A DNA stretch of 64,000 bases from Kordia sp039026955. Lineage in GTDB: Bacteria > Bacteroidota > Bacteroidia > Flavobacteriales > Flavobacteriaceae. A program made the position numbers and the translations under genes. Positions within the stretch are counted from its first letter, which is position 1, and each line of letters begins with the position of its first letter. The notes under the pieces were generated by a model. It saw only the letters and a program-made list of their open reading frames with translations. It did no database searches and had not been told where the DNA came from. Where the stretch lies: NCBI GenBank assembly GCA_039026955.1, contig JBCCLH010000020.1, forward strand, positions 37,135-101,134, read 5' to 3'. Of this stretch, positions 53,034-61,300 are shown piece after piece.

Positions 53034-53255
53034 TTATCCTTCTAGAATTGGCGCCCAAGGTACAGCACAGCACAAACAATGCCCTTGCGGATGCATAAAT
53101 GGATGACTTTGCGGACAGGTTTCGGTAAATACTAGTATTTCTCCACCAGGGCAATACACGCCTAAAACTTGAAATAATTGTCCTCCAGTAAAATTTTGCT
53201 GCTCTTTCTTGGAAAGTTGTGTAGCACCTTCGATGTTTTTAATGTGTTTTAACAT
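53034..53255 (-). CDS. Double-glycine leader peptide (class B), CGGE/CC paralogue 1
   Basis: 73 aa. Leader MLKHIKNIEGATQLSKKEQ, site NFTGG. The core carries YCPGGEILVF, TCPQSHPFMHPQGH, and CLCCAVPW, with five Cys. The pattern C-x-GGE, CP-x2-x-P, HP-x-G and CCA-x2-W is shared with the 78-aa peptide at 54176. Promoter with the regulon box (53282-53325) and a TTAACCATAAAAA leader. It has its own terminator. Confidence 0.8.
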   Translation of the reverse strand: MLKHIKNIEGATQLSKKEQQNFTGGQLFQVLGVYCPGGEILVFTETCPQSHPFMHPQGHCLCCAVPWAPILEG

Positions 53256-53281
53256 AGCTTCTTTTTATGGTTAATAATACT

Positions 53282-53325
53282 TAAAGATAGCTAAAGAACA
53301 CTACAACAAACTACGGTTTCGCCTT
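53282..53325 (-). promoter_or_regulatory. Regulon promoter of the 73-aa precursor
   Basis: Minus strand AAGGCGAAACC (53315-53325), 25 bases, -7 box TATCTTTA (53282-53289). Confidence 0.7.
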
Positions 53326-53400
53326 ATAAATGAGTGAATTACCTTAATTTTAACAAAACTTTTTCTTTTTAAAATCATTTCCTTGTAAGCAGGTTTTAGT

Positions 53401-53424
53401 AAAAAGCGAACCGAAGTTCGCTTT
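53401..53424 (-). terminator. Terminator of the 90-aa precursor (TTCG loop)
   Basis: Minus strand AAGCGAAC TTCG GTTCGCTTTTT. Confidence 0.85.
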
Positions 53425-53440
53425 ACGATGAACGCTACTT

Positions 53441-53713
53441 TTAGCAAGTAGTAATTCCCACCATAGTAATTATAGAATTACATTTACAAAACGTATTTTC
53501 AGATACACAATCTAATGTTGGTGGCGGACAAGTATTTTGCGTAGGACAGTTTTGCGTCCCCGGAGGACAGTTAAATGTTCCACAACCATCTGTGATGATA
53601 AAATCACAACGTTCAGGACCAAACGTCTCGATTCCCCCATTAATTTGAGAAATAGAAAAATTTGAAATTGACTTTTTGTTTAATCTTAATGATTTTACTT
53701 TTCTTTTTTTCAT
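53441..53713 (-). CDS. Lanthipeptide-type precursor (class A leader), proline/Cys-rich
   Basis: 90 aa. Leader MKKRKVKSLRLNKKSISNF, site QINGG. The core has eight Cys in the pattern ERCDFIITDGCGTFNCPPG, NCPTQNTCPPPTLDC, and TFCKCN, finishing GITTC. It is richer in Pro than the others. Its upstream region contains a 17-bp direct repeat spaced 21 bases (53781-53818). Own terminator. Confidence 0.8.
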   Translation of the reverse strand: MKKRKVKSLRLNKKSISNFSISQINGGIETFGPERCDFIITDGCGTFNCPPGTQNCPTQNTCPPPTLDCVSENTFCKCNSIITMVGITTC

Positions 53714-53780
53714 AATACTTTGATTTTAAAATTATTAGTCACAAATAACTAGCAAAAAAGAAACAATCAAAAGTAGTCCT

Positions 53781-53818
53781 AGTCTAGATCATGGAATTTG
53801 TAGTCTAAATCATGGAAT
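53781..53818 (-). promoter_or_regulatory. Direct repeat, possible activator site of the 90-aa precursor
   Basis: Two copies of TTCCATGATYTAGACTA (minus strand; 53781-53797 and 53802-53818), 21 bases apart, which is two helical turns, about 68-105 bases upstream of the ATG. This fits a dimeric or tandem-bound regulator. Confidence 0.5.
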
Positions 53819-53854
53819 ATCGACTATAAAAACTATGGTATTAGAAGCTGAAAA

Positions 53855-53878
53855 CAAAAAACGAGCCTAAGCTCGCTT
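53855..53878 (-). terminator. Terminator of the 36-aa peptide gene
   Basis: Minus strand AGCGAGC TTAG GCTCGTTTTTT. Confidence 0.8.
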
Positions 53879-53887
53879 ACAAACTAT

Positions 53888-53998
53888 TTAAGAAACTCCG
53901 ACGCCACCATTGTTTCTTATCGCTTCCTTAGTAGGAACAAGTCCTCCTTTAATGAGGTTGGGATTCTGAACTTGGAATTTTTCAAATTTTTCTAACAT
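53888..53998 (-). CDS. 36-aa peptide with GG-type leader and no cysteine
   Basis: Starts at ATG 53998 (MLEKFEKFQVQNPNLIKGG), followed by a 17-residue core LVPTKEAIRNNGGVGVS. The longer start at 54124 would run through a terminator and so is rejected. The leader differs from the other class B leaders, lacking KKEQ, and the core has no Cys, so lanthionine formation is impossible. A radical-SAM or other modification type, or an unmodified signal peptide, is possible. Flanked by precursor genes with a terminator on each side. Confidence 0.6.
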   Translation of the reverse strand: MLEKFEKFQVQNPNLIKGGLVPTKEAIRNNGGVGVS

Positions 53999-54072
53999 AT
54001 TAATTGATTTTAAATTTATTAAAGTCTTTAAAATACAAAAAAGTACATGAAACATGTAAAGAAAAACAGCAT

Positions 54073-54108
54073 AAAAAAGCCGCTTCAACAAATGCTGAAA
54101 CGACTTTC
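54073..54108 (-). terminator. Terminator of the 78-aa precursor
   Basis: Minus strand AAGTCGTTTCA / TTGAAGCGGCTTTTTT with one G-T pair. Confidence 0.8.
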
Positions 54109-54175
54109 TAAAGTATCTAGACAAATGATTTACTGTTTTTTACATCTTATATTATAAGTTTACAAACACCAGTAA

Positions 54176-54412
54176 TTACAAAGCCAAATCTAGCTGTTCC
54201 ATTCCTTTTTCCTGCCACTGCCCTGCACAGCATCTATGTTCTCCTAATGGATGTAAAGATGGAGAATCATCTGGACAAGCTTGATATGGTTGTATCTTTA
54301 CTTCTCCTCCCGAGCAAGAATAATCACCAGTTTCAAAACCTCCTTTACAATGTTGTTGTTCTTTTTTTGTGAGTTCAGTAACTCCTGCAATGTTTTTAAT
54401 TTGTTGTAACAT
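54176..54412 (-). CDS. Double-glycine leader peptide (class B), CGGE/CC paralogue 2
   Basis: 78 aa. Leader MLQQIKNIAGVTELTKKEQ, site HCKGG. The core reads FETGDYSCSGGEVKIQ, ACPDDSPSLHPLGEHR and CCAGQW with an acidic tail. Position for position it parallels the 73-aa peptide (C-x-GGE, CP, HP-x-G, CCA-x2-W). The leader contains a Cys just before KGG. Regulon-box promoter at 54438-54481 and own terminator. Confidence 0.8.
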   Translation of the reverse strand: MLQQIKNIAGVTELTKKEQQHCKGGFETGDYSCSGGEVKIQPYQACPDDSPSLHPLGEHRCCAGQWQEKGMEQLDLAL

Positions 54413-54437
54413 GGCTGTATTTTTTGGTTAATACGAC

Positions 54438-54481
54438 TAAAGATATGATGAAACCACAAAAAAAGAGTATGGTTTCACCGT
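54438..54481 (-). promoter_or_regulatory. Regulon promoter of the 78-aa precursor
   Basis: Minus strand ACGGTGAAACC (54471-54481), 25 bases, -7 box TATCTTTA (54438-54445), then leader TTAACCAAAAAATA. Confidence 0.72.
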
Positions 54482-54492
54482 AAAGCCAAATG

Positions 54493-54513
54493 AAAAGCGA
54501 ACCGAAGTTCGCT
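54493..54513 (-). terminator. Terminator of the 67-aa precursor (TTCG loop)
   Basis: Minus strand AGCGAAC TTCG GTTCGCTTTT. It lies just upstream of the next precursor's regulon promoter. Confidence 0.85.
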
Positions 54514-54526
54514 AAATTCATGGATG

Positions 54527-54730
54527 TTAGACGCAAAAACATCCAACTTGTTCCGGAAACGATACATCCTCATGAGTCATTCCAAAAGGTGGATAATCAT
54601 AAATTGGAATATTCCCATCTCCTGGACCGCATAAGGCTACACACAAAAAGCTATCGCCTCCTGTAACGTGTGTTTGTTCTTTTTTAGAAAGTTGTTTGAG
54701 TCCTTTAAGGTTTTTCAAATTTTTTAACAT
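54527..54730 (-). CDS. Double-glycine leader peptide (class B)
   Basis: 67 aa. Leader MLKNLKNLKGLKQLSKKEQ, site HVTGG. The core of 42 residues has four Cys (SFLCVALCGPGDGN and VGCFCV) around an aromatic, Pro-rich middle (YDYPPFGMTHEDV). Own promoter with regulon box (54756-54799) and own terminator. No homologue among the other peptides here beyond the leader. Confidence 0.8.
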   Translation of the reverse strand: MLKNLKNLKGLKQLSKKEQTHVTGGDSFLCVALCGPGDGNIPIYDYPPFGMTHEDVSFPEQVGCFCV

Positions 54731-54755
54731 GGTTCTATTTTTTGGTTAATAAGCT

Positions 54756-54799
54756 TAAAGGTATAACGAAACTAAAGGAAAAGATTAGGGTTTTGCCGT
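54756..54799 (-). promoter_or_regulatory. Regulon promoter of the 67-aa precursor
   Basis: Minus strand ACGGCAAAACC (54789-54799), 25 bases, -7 box TACCTTTA (54756-54763), then leader TTAACCAAAAAATA. Confidence 0.7.
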
Positions 54800-54899
54800 A
54801 AAAAGAAAGATTTAACTTATTTATATCGAAATTTTTTATTCTAAATAATTGATTCAAGTGCTAAAAAATTTTTCGTAGTTTTAAACAAAACTCCAACCT

Positions 54900-57272
54900 G
54901 TGAAGAAAGCACTAAAAATTATCGGAATTCTATTGCTTATAATTCTGATCGTAGGATTTATTTTCTACAGAACCCTACTTCCAACCTACGACGGAAGTTT
55001 CGATATCGAAAACATTCAAGAAGAAGTTACAGTCCATTACGATACCTATGGAATTCCACACATTTATGCACAAAATGAAAAAGATGCGTTTACCGCTTTG
55101 GGCTTTGTCCACGCACAAGATCGTTTGTGGCAAATGGAAGTCATTCGTAGAATTGCTCCTGCACGATTATCTGAAGTTTTCGGAGATGTGATGGTAGATA
55201 CCGATCGCTTTTTTGCTTCACTAGGAATTGATGAATCGTCAGAAGCTGCCGTGCAAAGCTTGGACAAAAACTCGCAAAGTTACCTGCTTGCACAAGCGTA
55301 TATTGACGGAATCAATCAATTTATAGAACAGGGCGCGACACCAATTGAATTTTATTTGACTGGAATCGACAAAACACCATTTAGCGTAAAAGACATTCAC
55401 AATGTCATGGGTTATATGGCTTTCAGCTTCGCCATGGCGCACAAAACAGATCCGTTACTGTCTAGCATTCAGCAAAAATTGGGCGATTCGTATTTGGCAG
55501 ATTTAGGCTTAGAGATCGATCCAAATTCGACACTTTTACACAATTATCCTAAAAAAGATACGACACAGGTACACAATACGTTGGTAGCTGCAGTTGATAA
55601 GGCCTTAGCTCCACTGCCAATTCCGCAATTTATCGGAAGTAACAGTTGGATATTGGCACCACAAAAAACAGCCACGGGAAAAGTGTTATTTGCCAATGAT
55701 CCACATATCGGATTTGCACAACCATCGGTTTGGTATGAAGCGCATGTGCATACACCAAACTACGAGATTTACGGATATCATTTGGCAGGCGTACCGTTTC
55801 CTCTCCTCGCCCACAATCGAAAGATTGCGTACGGAATGACGATGTTTCAAAATGATGATATCGATTTTTATTGGGAAGAGAACAATCCAGCGAATGCGGG
55901 ACAATACAAAACACCTGCTGGATACGTCGATTATAAAACCACAACAAAAACAATCAAAGTCAAAGATGCAGATGATATTACGATCACAGTGAAAGAAAGT
56001 AAACACGGACCGATCTTAAACGGCATTGAAGACGGAATCGATTTTGAAAAACCAGTTGCGATGTCTTGGATTTACACGCAGCGAAAAAACGAATTATTAG
56101 AAGCGTGTTACCTAATGTCGCACGCCAACAATCAGAAAGAATTTGAGCGAAGTATCCCAAAAATTCACGCGCCAGGATTAAATATCATGTATGGTGATGC
56201 CGAAGATCATATTGGTTGGTACGCTTCCGCACAATTGATTGAGCGACCTGCACATGTAAACTCAAAACTGATTTTGGATGGTGCTTCTGGCAAAGACGAA
56301 CCTATCCGTTTTATGGATACTTCCGAAAATCCACGCGCGACGAATCCGACGTGGAATTATGTGTATTCTGCCAACAATCAGCCCGATACGATTAATGGCG
56401 GTTTGTATCCTGGATACTATCTACCAGAAAACAGAGCAAAGCGCATTGTAGAATTGATTGATGCAAACGATAAATTCACCAAAGATGATATGATGAAAAT
56501 GCTAATCGATGTGACTTCAAAGGTAAACGTGGCAGCCATTCAAGAAGTGATACGTGTTATTTCGGATGCAGATCTTTCTGAAAAAGAAAAAGCAGTGATG
56601 ACCGCACTTCAAAACTGGGATGGTGACAATCAAATTACGAATATTGAACCAACGATGTATCATAAGTTTATCTATCAATATGTAAAAAACACCTTTATAG
56701 ATGAACTAAAAGAAAAAGATTTCAATATGTTTATCAAAACGCATGTTTTTAAACGATTGATCTCGCCACTGCTCTACAAAGAGTCTATTTGGTATGATGA
56801 TGTCAATACAGCAACAAAGGAAACACGAAAGGATATTTTGGTCAAGTCGTTTAAAGAAATGGTTGTATCTCTAGAAGCACAATTGGGAGAAGATATCAAC
56901 GATTGGACATGGAATAAAGTCTTCTCTGTAGAACATCCGCATCCAATTGGAAAAGTAGAGCTATTACGTCCTTATTTCAATGTGGGACCTTATGAAATTG
57001 CAGGAACACGCGAAGTGATCAATAATCTCGGCTTTCATTACGATGAATCAGGAATATATCCTGTAAATCACGGTCCTTCTACACGTCGTGTGGTTGATTT
57101 TTCAGATATTGACAACAGCATGAGTATTCTGCCAACAGGACAATCTGGAAATCCGTTTAGCGATCATTATGATGATCAAGCGGAAATGTATGTGCAAGGA
57201 AAATTCAGAAAAATGATGATGAATACTGAAGAAATTAAACGTACTGCAAAAAATACGCTCACACTAAAATAG
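54900..57272 (+). CDS. Penicillin-acylase-family Ntn hydrolase
   Basis: 790 aa from GTG 54900, with an N-terminal hydrophobic helix (ALKIIGILLLIILIVGFIFY), so membrane-anchored or exported. The precursor is expected to self-cleave at G246/S247 (QFIGSNSWIL), Ser247 becoming the N-terminal nucleophile of the beta subunit. Other marks: VHYDTYGIPHIYAQNEKDAF at the N-terminus, NDPHIGFAQPSVWYEAH, and the C-terminal RRVVDFSD with GQSGNPFSDHY. The family removes acyl groups from amides such as penicillin or N-acyl-homoserine lactones; the substrate here is unknown. The aldehyde dehydrogenase gene follows after 13 bases. Confidence 0.92.
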   Translation: MKKALKIIGILLLIILIVGFIFYRTLLPTYDGSFDIENIQEEVTVHYDTYGIPHIYAQNEKDAFTALGFVHAQDRLWQMEVIRRIAPARLSEVFGDVMVDTDRFFASLGIDESSEAAVQSLDKNSQSYLLAQAYIDGINQFIEQGATPIEFYLTGIDKTPFSVKDIHNVMGYMAFSFAMAHKTDPLLSSIQQKLGDSYLADLGLEIDPNSTLLHNYPKKDTTQVHNTLVAAVDKALAPLPIPQFIGSNSWILAPQKTATGKVLFANDPHIGFAQPSVWYEAHVHTPNYEIYGYHLAGVPFPLLAHNRKIAYGMTMFQNDDIDFYWEENNPANAGQYKTPAGYVDYKTTTKTIKVKDADDITITVKESKHGPILNGIEDGIDFEKPVAMSWIYTQRKNELLEACYLMSHANNQKEFERSIPKIHAPGLNIMYGDAEDHIGWYASAQLIERPAHVNSKLILDGASGKDEPIRFMDTSENPRATNPTWNYVYSANNQPDTINGGLYPGYYLPENRAKRIVELIDANDKFTKDDMMKMLIDVTSKVNVAAIQEVIRVISDADLSEKEKAVMTALQNWDGDNQITNIEPTMYHKFIYQYVKNTFIDELKEKDFNMFIKTHVFKRLISPLLYKESIWYDDVNTATKETRKDILVKSFKEMVVSLEAQLGEDINDWTWNKVFSVEHPHPIGKVELLRPYFNVGPYEIAGTREVINNLGFHYDESGIYPVNHGPSTRRVVDFSDIDNSMSILPTGQSGNPFSDHYDDQAEMYVQGKFRKMMMNTEEIKRTAKNTLTLK

Positions 57273-57285
57273 AACGCGACAACAT

Positions 57286-58665
57286 ATGGAATACAATTGC
57301 TCCCAAATTGTGCAAGCCCAAAAGGACTTTTTTAAAACGCGCCAAACATTAGATGTATCGTATCGCAAAAAAGCCTTAAAAAAACTTTTAAAAGAAGTCA
57401 AAAAGCGAGAAAACGATATTTGCGATGCGTTATATGCAGACTTTAAAAAATCGAAATTTGAGTCGGTCCTTTCAGAAACTGGTATTGTAATTTCTGAATT
57501 GGGATTGGCGATTAAAAAGCTAAAATCTTGGGCAAAACCGAAGCGTGTATGGCCCGCAATGCTCAATTTTCCCTCCAAAGATCGTATTCACAGCGAACCA
57601 TACGGAACTTCGTTGATTATTGCCCCTTGGAATTATCCGTATCAATTGGCATTGGCACCTTTAATTGGCGCTGTTGCCGCAGGGAATACGGTCGTTTTAA
57701 AGCCTTCTGAACTGACGCCAAATACTTCCAAAATCTTAGAAGAAATTATCGGAGAAGTTTTTGATGAACAGCATGTAAAAGTGGTGCAAGGCGGCGTTTC
57801 CATAGCACAAGAACTCTTAGCCCAACGTTGGGATTATATTTTCTTTACAGGAAGTATCAATGTTGGAAAAATTGTTGCACAAGCAGCAGCGCCGCACTTA
57901 ACACCTGTGACCTTAGAACTTGGTGGAAAAAACCCGTGTATTGTGGACATGTACACCGACTTGCAACTCACGGCTAGACGCATTGTTTGGGGAAAGTTTC
58001 TAAACGGAGGACAAACCTGCATTGCGCCAGATTATCTCATTGTGCGTGCCAAAATAAAATTTGACTTCACCAAAGCCTTGATTGAAGAGATTGAAGCTGC
58101 TTATGGTAAAAACCCGCAAGAATCACCTGATTTTCCGCGTATTATCAACAAAAAGAACTTTCAACGCATGGCAAATATGTTGGTAGGTGAAAAAGTATTG
58201 TACGGCGGACAAACCGATGCCAACGATTTGTACATCGCTCCTACACTGTTAGACGAACCTGCGTTGGACAGTACTGTGATGCGTGATGAAATTTTTGGAC
58301 CAATTCTTCCGATACTAGTGTACGATTCACTCGAAGATATCAGTAATATCATTCACCAATATGAAAAGCCGCTTTCGCTGTATGTGTTTTCAAAAGATAA
58401 AAAATTTGCCAATCGTATGATTGCCCATCATTCCTTTGGTGGCGGTGCTATCAACGATACCGTAACGCATTTTGTAAACCATAGATTGCCTTTTGGTGGT
58501 GTTGGGAATAGCGGAATTGGTGCGTATCATGGCAAAGGAAGTTTTGATACATTCTCACATAAAAAATCAATCACAAATAAAAAAACATGGTTGGATATTC
58601 CTGTGCGTTATGCGCCCTACAAAGGCAAACTTGGGATTCTTAAGATTTTTCAGAAGTATTTCTAA
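57286..58665 (+). CDS. Aldehyde dehydrogenase (class 3-like)
   Basis: 459 aa, the short ALDH type that lacks the usual N-terminal extension. Catalytic Glu E211 (LELGGKNP) and Cys C245 (GGQTCIAPDY) are present, with the NAD-binding region (APWNYPYQLALAPLIGAVAA) and FTGSINVGKIVA. A C-terminal hydrophobic or basic region (YKGKLGILKIFQKYF) could touch membranes as in fatty-aldehyde dehydrogenases. It oxidises aldehydes to acids with NAD(P). Co-transcribed with the penicillin-acylase-like gene 13 bases upstream. Confidence 0.93.
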   Translation: MEYNCSQIVQAQKDFFKTRQTLDVSYRKKALKKLLKEVKKRENDICDALYADFKKSKFESVLSETGIVISELGLAIKKLKSWAKPKRVWPAMLNFPSKDRIHSEPYGTSLIIAPWNYPYQLALAPLIGAVAAGNTVVLKPSELTPNTSKILEEIIGEVFDEQHVKVVQGGVSIAQELLAQRWDYIFFTGSINVGKIVAQAAAPHLTPVTLELGGKNPCIVDMYTDLQLTARRIVWGKFLNGGQTCIAPDYLIVRAKIKFDFTKALIEEIEAAYGKNPQESPDFPRIINKKNFQRMANMLVGEKVLYGGQTDANDLYIAPTLLDEPALDSTVMRDEIFGPILPILVYDSLEDISNIIHQYEKPLSLYVFSKDKKFANRMIAHHSFGGGAINDTVTHFVNHRLPFGGVGNSGIGAYHGKGSFDTFSHKKSITNKKTWLDIPVRYAPYKGKLGILKIFQKYF

Positions 58666-58766
58666 AAGTTATTTTTTTACTTTTTGAGTATAAAATCGCG
58701 CAGTTACCATAGGTATTTTTATATCTTGTAGCATTGTTATGAACTAATGTTCCATACTTGCTATTG

Positions 58767-60557
58767 ATGAAACACTTACTGCTATTTTTCTATTTTTTAT
58801 TCTTTTCAAATGGTATCCTTTTTGCACAAGAAAAAGATTTTCAGATTCCTGATAGTTTGGCTCACAAAACAAATACAGAGCTTATCAGATTAATCAGACC
58901 GACTAGATATTCTGATCCTGAAATCGCAAAAATGTATACCAATACGTATCACAAAAAAGCAATGGCGAAACAAGATCAATTAGCCATCATAGACAGTTAC
59001 TTCTATTTTGGACACATTGCTGACATTCAAGGAAACTATAAAACTGCAATATCTTATTTAAATAAAGGAATTTCTTTAGCAGAAAACGATAGGGACAGTA
59101 TTTTAGTAAGGCTCTATAATCTTAGAGGTATCATACAATGGCAGTATGGCAAAGGCGAACAAGGAATTGAAGACTTTAATATTTCTCGTTTTATTGCCCA
59201 AAAATACAAAGATTCTGCAAAGATTAATATTGCAGAAATTAATATAGCCTTGATCAAAATGCACTTAAAACAGTACCATGAATCTTTGAAAACCTATAGA
59301 AAAATGTTAGCCATTTCTGAGGATACGACTCGGATTAGCGTAAACTCGAAGGCAAGTCTTTATATTGGACTTTGCGATAACTTTTTACGCATGGAAAAAC
59401 CTGATTCGGCCATCGTATATATCAATAAAGGCATTAAAGAAAGTATACAGATCAAGGATGATGAATCTATCAGTTACTTATATCCTCGCAAGGCGTTGTA
59501 TTATTACTACAAAGGAGATATCACCAACGCTTTGAAACTGTTGGAAGAGTCTGAAAAACTAATTAGCAAACTTCAAAAAGATGATAAAAGAAATATTGAA
59601 GTCTATTATTACATGGCGCAATGTTATTTTGCCTCTAAAGACTACATAGCTGCCATTGAAGCTATTGAGAAAGCTTTGCAGATTATTCAACGCGAAAACA
59701 ATACAAAATCCGATCAAAAAACCAATATAGAAGTTTCTAGTGATGTAGCAGGAACCATTTCTGATCAAGATCTATTTGTGCCTGATGAATATATTTTTTT
59801 ACTAAAACTAAAAGCGCGCTGTTATGAACAATTGGGCGATGAAAAAAATCAAGAACGCTACTTTGATCAATATGCAACCTTAAAAATTGAAAGCAGCAAG
59901 AAAGAAGTGCGGATCAATAATTTTTTCAATTTATTGGATGAAGCCGAAGAAGTTGCTTTTATGGAACGACAAAAGCTTCGGGAAGCAGCTGCAGAAACTA
60001 AAGTAACTTATTTATATTTTATTTTAGGCTTTGTTTGTATAGCGTTTTTAGTCATGTATCTATTTTTTAGAAAAAAAGAACAGCAAAAAGCAAAAACCTA
60101 TACAGAACTTATTGAAAAAATTTCAAGTTTAGAAACAAAACATACAGAAGAAAAGTCAGATCAGAAATCAGTCACTAAAAAAACTGTAACTATTACTGAT
60201 GAAAAATTACAAAACATCTTAAAAGGTTTGGAGAAGTTTGAAGCGCAAGAATTGTATTTAGATTCTAGCTGTAATTTGCGTTTCGTAGCCAAAAAAGTAA
60301 AAACCAATGCTACTTACTTATCAAAAATAATCAATGAGCATAAAGGCATCAGTTTTAATGAGTACATTAACAATTTGCGCATCCAATACACCTTACAACG
60401 TTTGAAATCAGATACACTTTTTAGAGCGTATTCCATCAAGTCGATTTCACAAGATGTTGGTTATAAAAGTGCCGATTCGTTCACCAAGCATTTTAAAAAG
60501 CAAACCGCTTTGTATCCTTCGTACTACATTAAAAAACTAAATCAAGAAGAAGCTTAA
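58767..60557 (+). CDS. Membrane TPR protein with C-terminal AraC-type HTH
   Basis: 596 aa from ATG 58767; TTG codons upstream are less likely. Signal/anchor MKHLLLFFYFLFFSNGILFA, then about seven TPR units (residues about 70-375). A transmembrane helix follows near residues 415-435 (YLYFILGFVCIAFLVMYLFF), then a charged linker. The AraC/XylS helix-turn-helix domain lies in the last 95 residues (LRFVAKKVKTNATYLSKIIN, KSISQDVGYKSADSFTKHFK). The architecture of periplasmic TPRs plus cytoplasmic DNA-binding domain is a known Bacteroidota one-component regulator type. It is a candidate regulator of the precursor genes nearby, unproven. Confidence 0.88.
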   Translation: MKHLLLFFYFLFFSNGILFAQEKDFQIPDSLAHKTNTELIRLIRPTRYSDPEIAKMYTNTYHKKAMAKQDQLAIIDSYFYFGHIADIQGNYKTAISYLNKGISLAENDRDSILVRLYNLRGIIQWQYGKGEQGIEDFNISRFIAQKYKDSAKINIAEINIALIKMHLKQYHESLKTYRKMLAISEDTTRISVNSKASLYIGLCDNFLRMEKPDSAIVYINKGIKESIQIKDDESISYLYPRKALYYYYKGDITNALKLLEESEKLISKLQKDDKRNIEVYYYMAQCYFASKDYIAAIEAIEKALQIIQRENNTKSDQKTNIEVSSDVAGTISDQDLFVPDEYIFLLKLKARCYEQLGDEKNQERYFDQYATLKIESSKKEVRINNFFNLLDEAEEVAFMERQKLREAAAETKVTYLYFILGFVCIAFLVMYLFFRKKEQQKAKTYTELIEKISSLETKHTEEKSDQKSVTKKTVTITDEKLQNILKGLEKFEAQELYLDSSCNLRFVAKKVKTNATYLSKIINEHKGISFNEYINNLRIQYTLQRLKSDTLFRAYSIKSISQDVGYKSADSFTKHFKKQTALYPSYYIKKLNQEEA

Positions 60558-60678
60558 TTAATACCCTATTTTGTTTAGAATAGGGCGTTACTATTATGAA
60601 AACTCTGTCAGCTACGGTATGTTTGAAAACTGACGTAGTAGTCAAAAAATGTATAAGAACGCGTATAAAAATTAAATC

Positions 60679-60870
60679 ATGAAAAGAATTTCAAAAAAGA
60701 ATTTGCGATTAAACAAGATGAGTATTTCTAAATTAAATGCTGTTTTAGGTGGAAATCAAGCAAAGAATCAAACAAATAATACGGATGATTGTGAAAGAGA
60801 GACAGACGATCCAACCTGTACAACTTCAAGATTTACAGTGGATCTCGCTAGTAATGAGGATCATTGTTAA
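60679..60870 (+). CDS. Lanthipeptide-type precursor (class A leader)
   Basis: 63 aa. Leader MKRISKKNLRLNKMSISKL, site VLGG. The core of about 36 residues has three Cys with many Thr/Asp (TDDCERETDDPTCTTSRF and DHC at the end). It lies 120 bases downstream of the AraC-type regulator gene on the same strand and has a strong terminator. Upstream 60600-60660 holds an imperfect repeat around TACGGTATGTTTGAAAACTG but not the spaced regulon box. Confidence 0.78.
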   Translation: MKRISKKNLRLNKMSISKLNAVLGGNQAKNQTNNTDDCERETDDPTCTTSRFTVDLASNEDHC

Positions 60871-60898
60871 GTAAAAACATTAAGTTATATTACATGAA

Positions 60899-60929
60899 AA
60901 ACCAGAGTCAGTTATACTCTGGTTTTTTT
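60899..60929 (+). terminator. Terminator of the 63-aa precursor
   Basis: AACCAGAGT / ACTCTGGTTTTTTT, seven T. Confidence 0.9.
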
Positions 60930-61122
60930 ATGTCTTTACGCGATTTACTATATATTTATAACTGGGAAAGTATTTTGGAAAGGCAATTTTCAATACCATA
61001 ACTACAGATGATAGTTGTGAACGATTCCTAAAACCTAATTTGTTTAATTTTGGGCGATTTTCATTTTCTAGAAATCTTCTAAATCCAGTATTCACAGTAG
61101 TTACAAGAAATCGACACCTTTT
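60928..61122 (-). pseudogene. Possible decayed helix-turn-helix fragment
   Basis: The minus-strand frame without a start codon reads CRFLVTTVNTGFRRFLEN, then NKLGFRNRSQLSSVVMVL, before a stop. The NRSQLSSVV pattern and preceding TTVNT-x-FRR recall the recognition helices of a LuxR-type domain. A second echo (KPKLNELGLEFF) follows after stops and frameshifts. No intact gene is visible in 60931-61300; the stretch may hold only this remnant and AT-rich sequence. Confidence 0.3.
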
Positions 61123-61300
61123 TCAATCGGATTCATTTTTTAGTTGAAAAATTCAAGTCCTAATTCGTTTAATTTGGGTTTCTCTTCCTTTTTTTCTTCA
61201 AAAATCACTCATAATATTGTCTCCAGATCGATCATACTAATGGGAAAAGTCTACACCCAAAAAATAGACATAGTACATGAACATTTAAAAACAATTTAAT

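Noticed and set aside
53999..54124. Extended N-terminus of the 36-aa peptide
   Set aside because: The extension crosses a terminator hairpin and AT-rich promoter-like sequence; the MLEKFEKF start gives a normal leader length.
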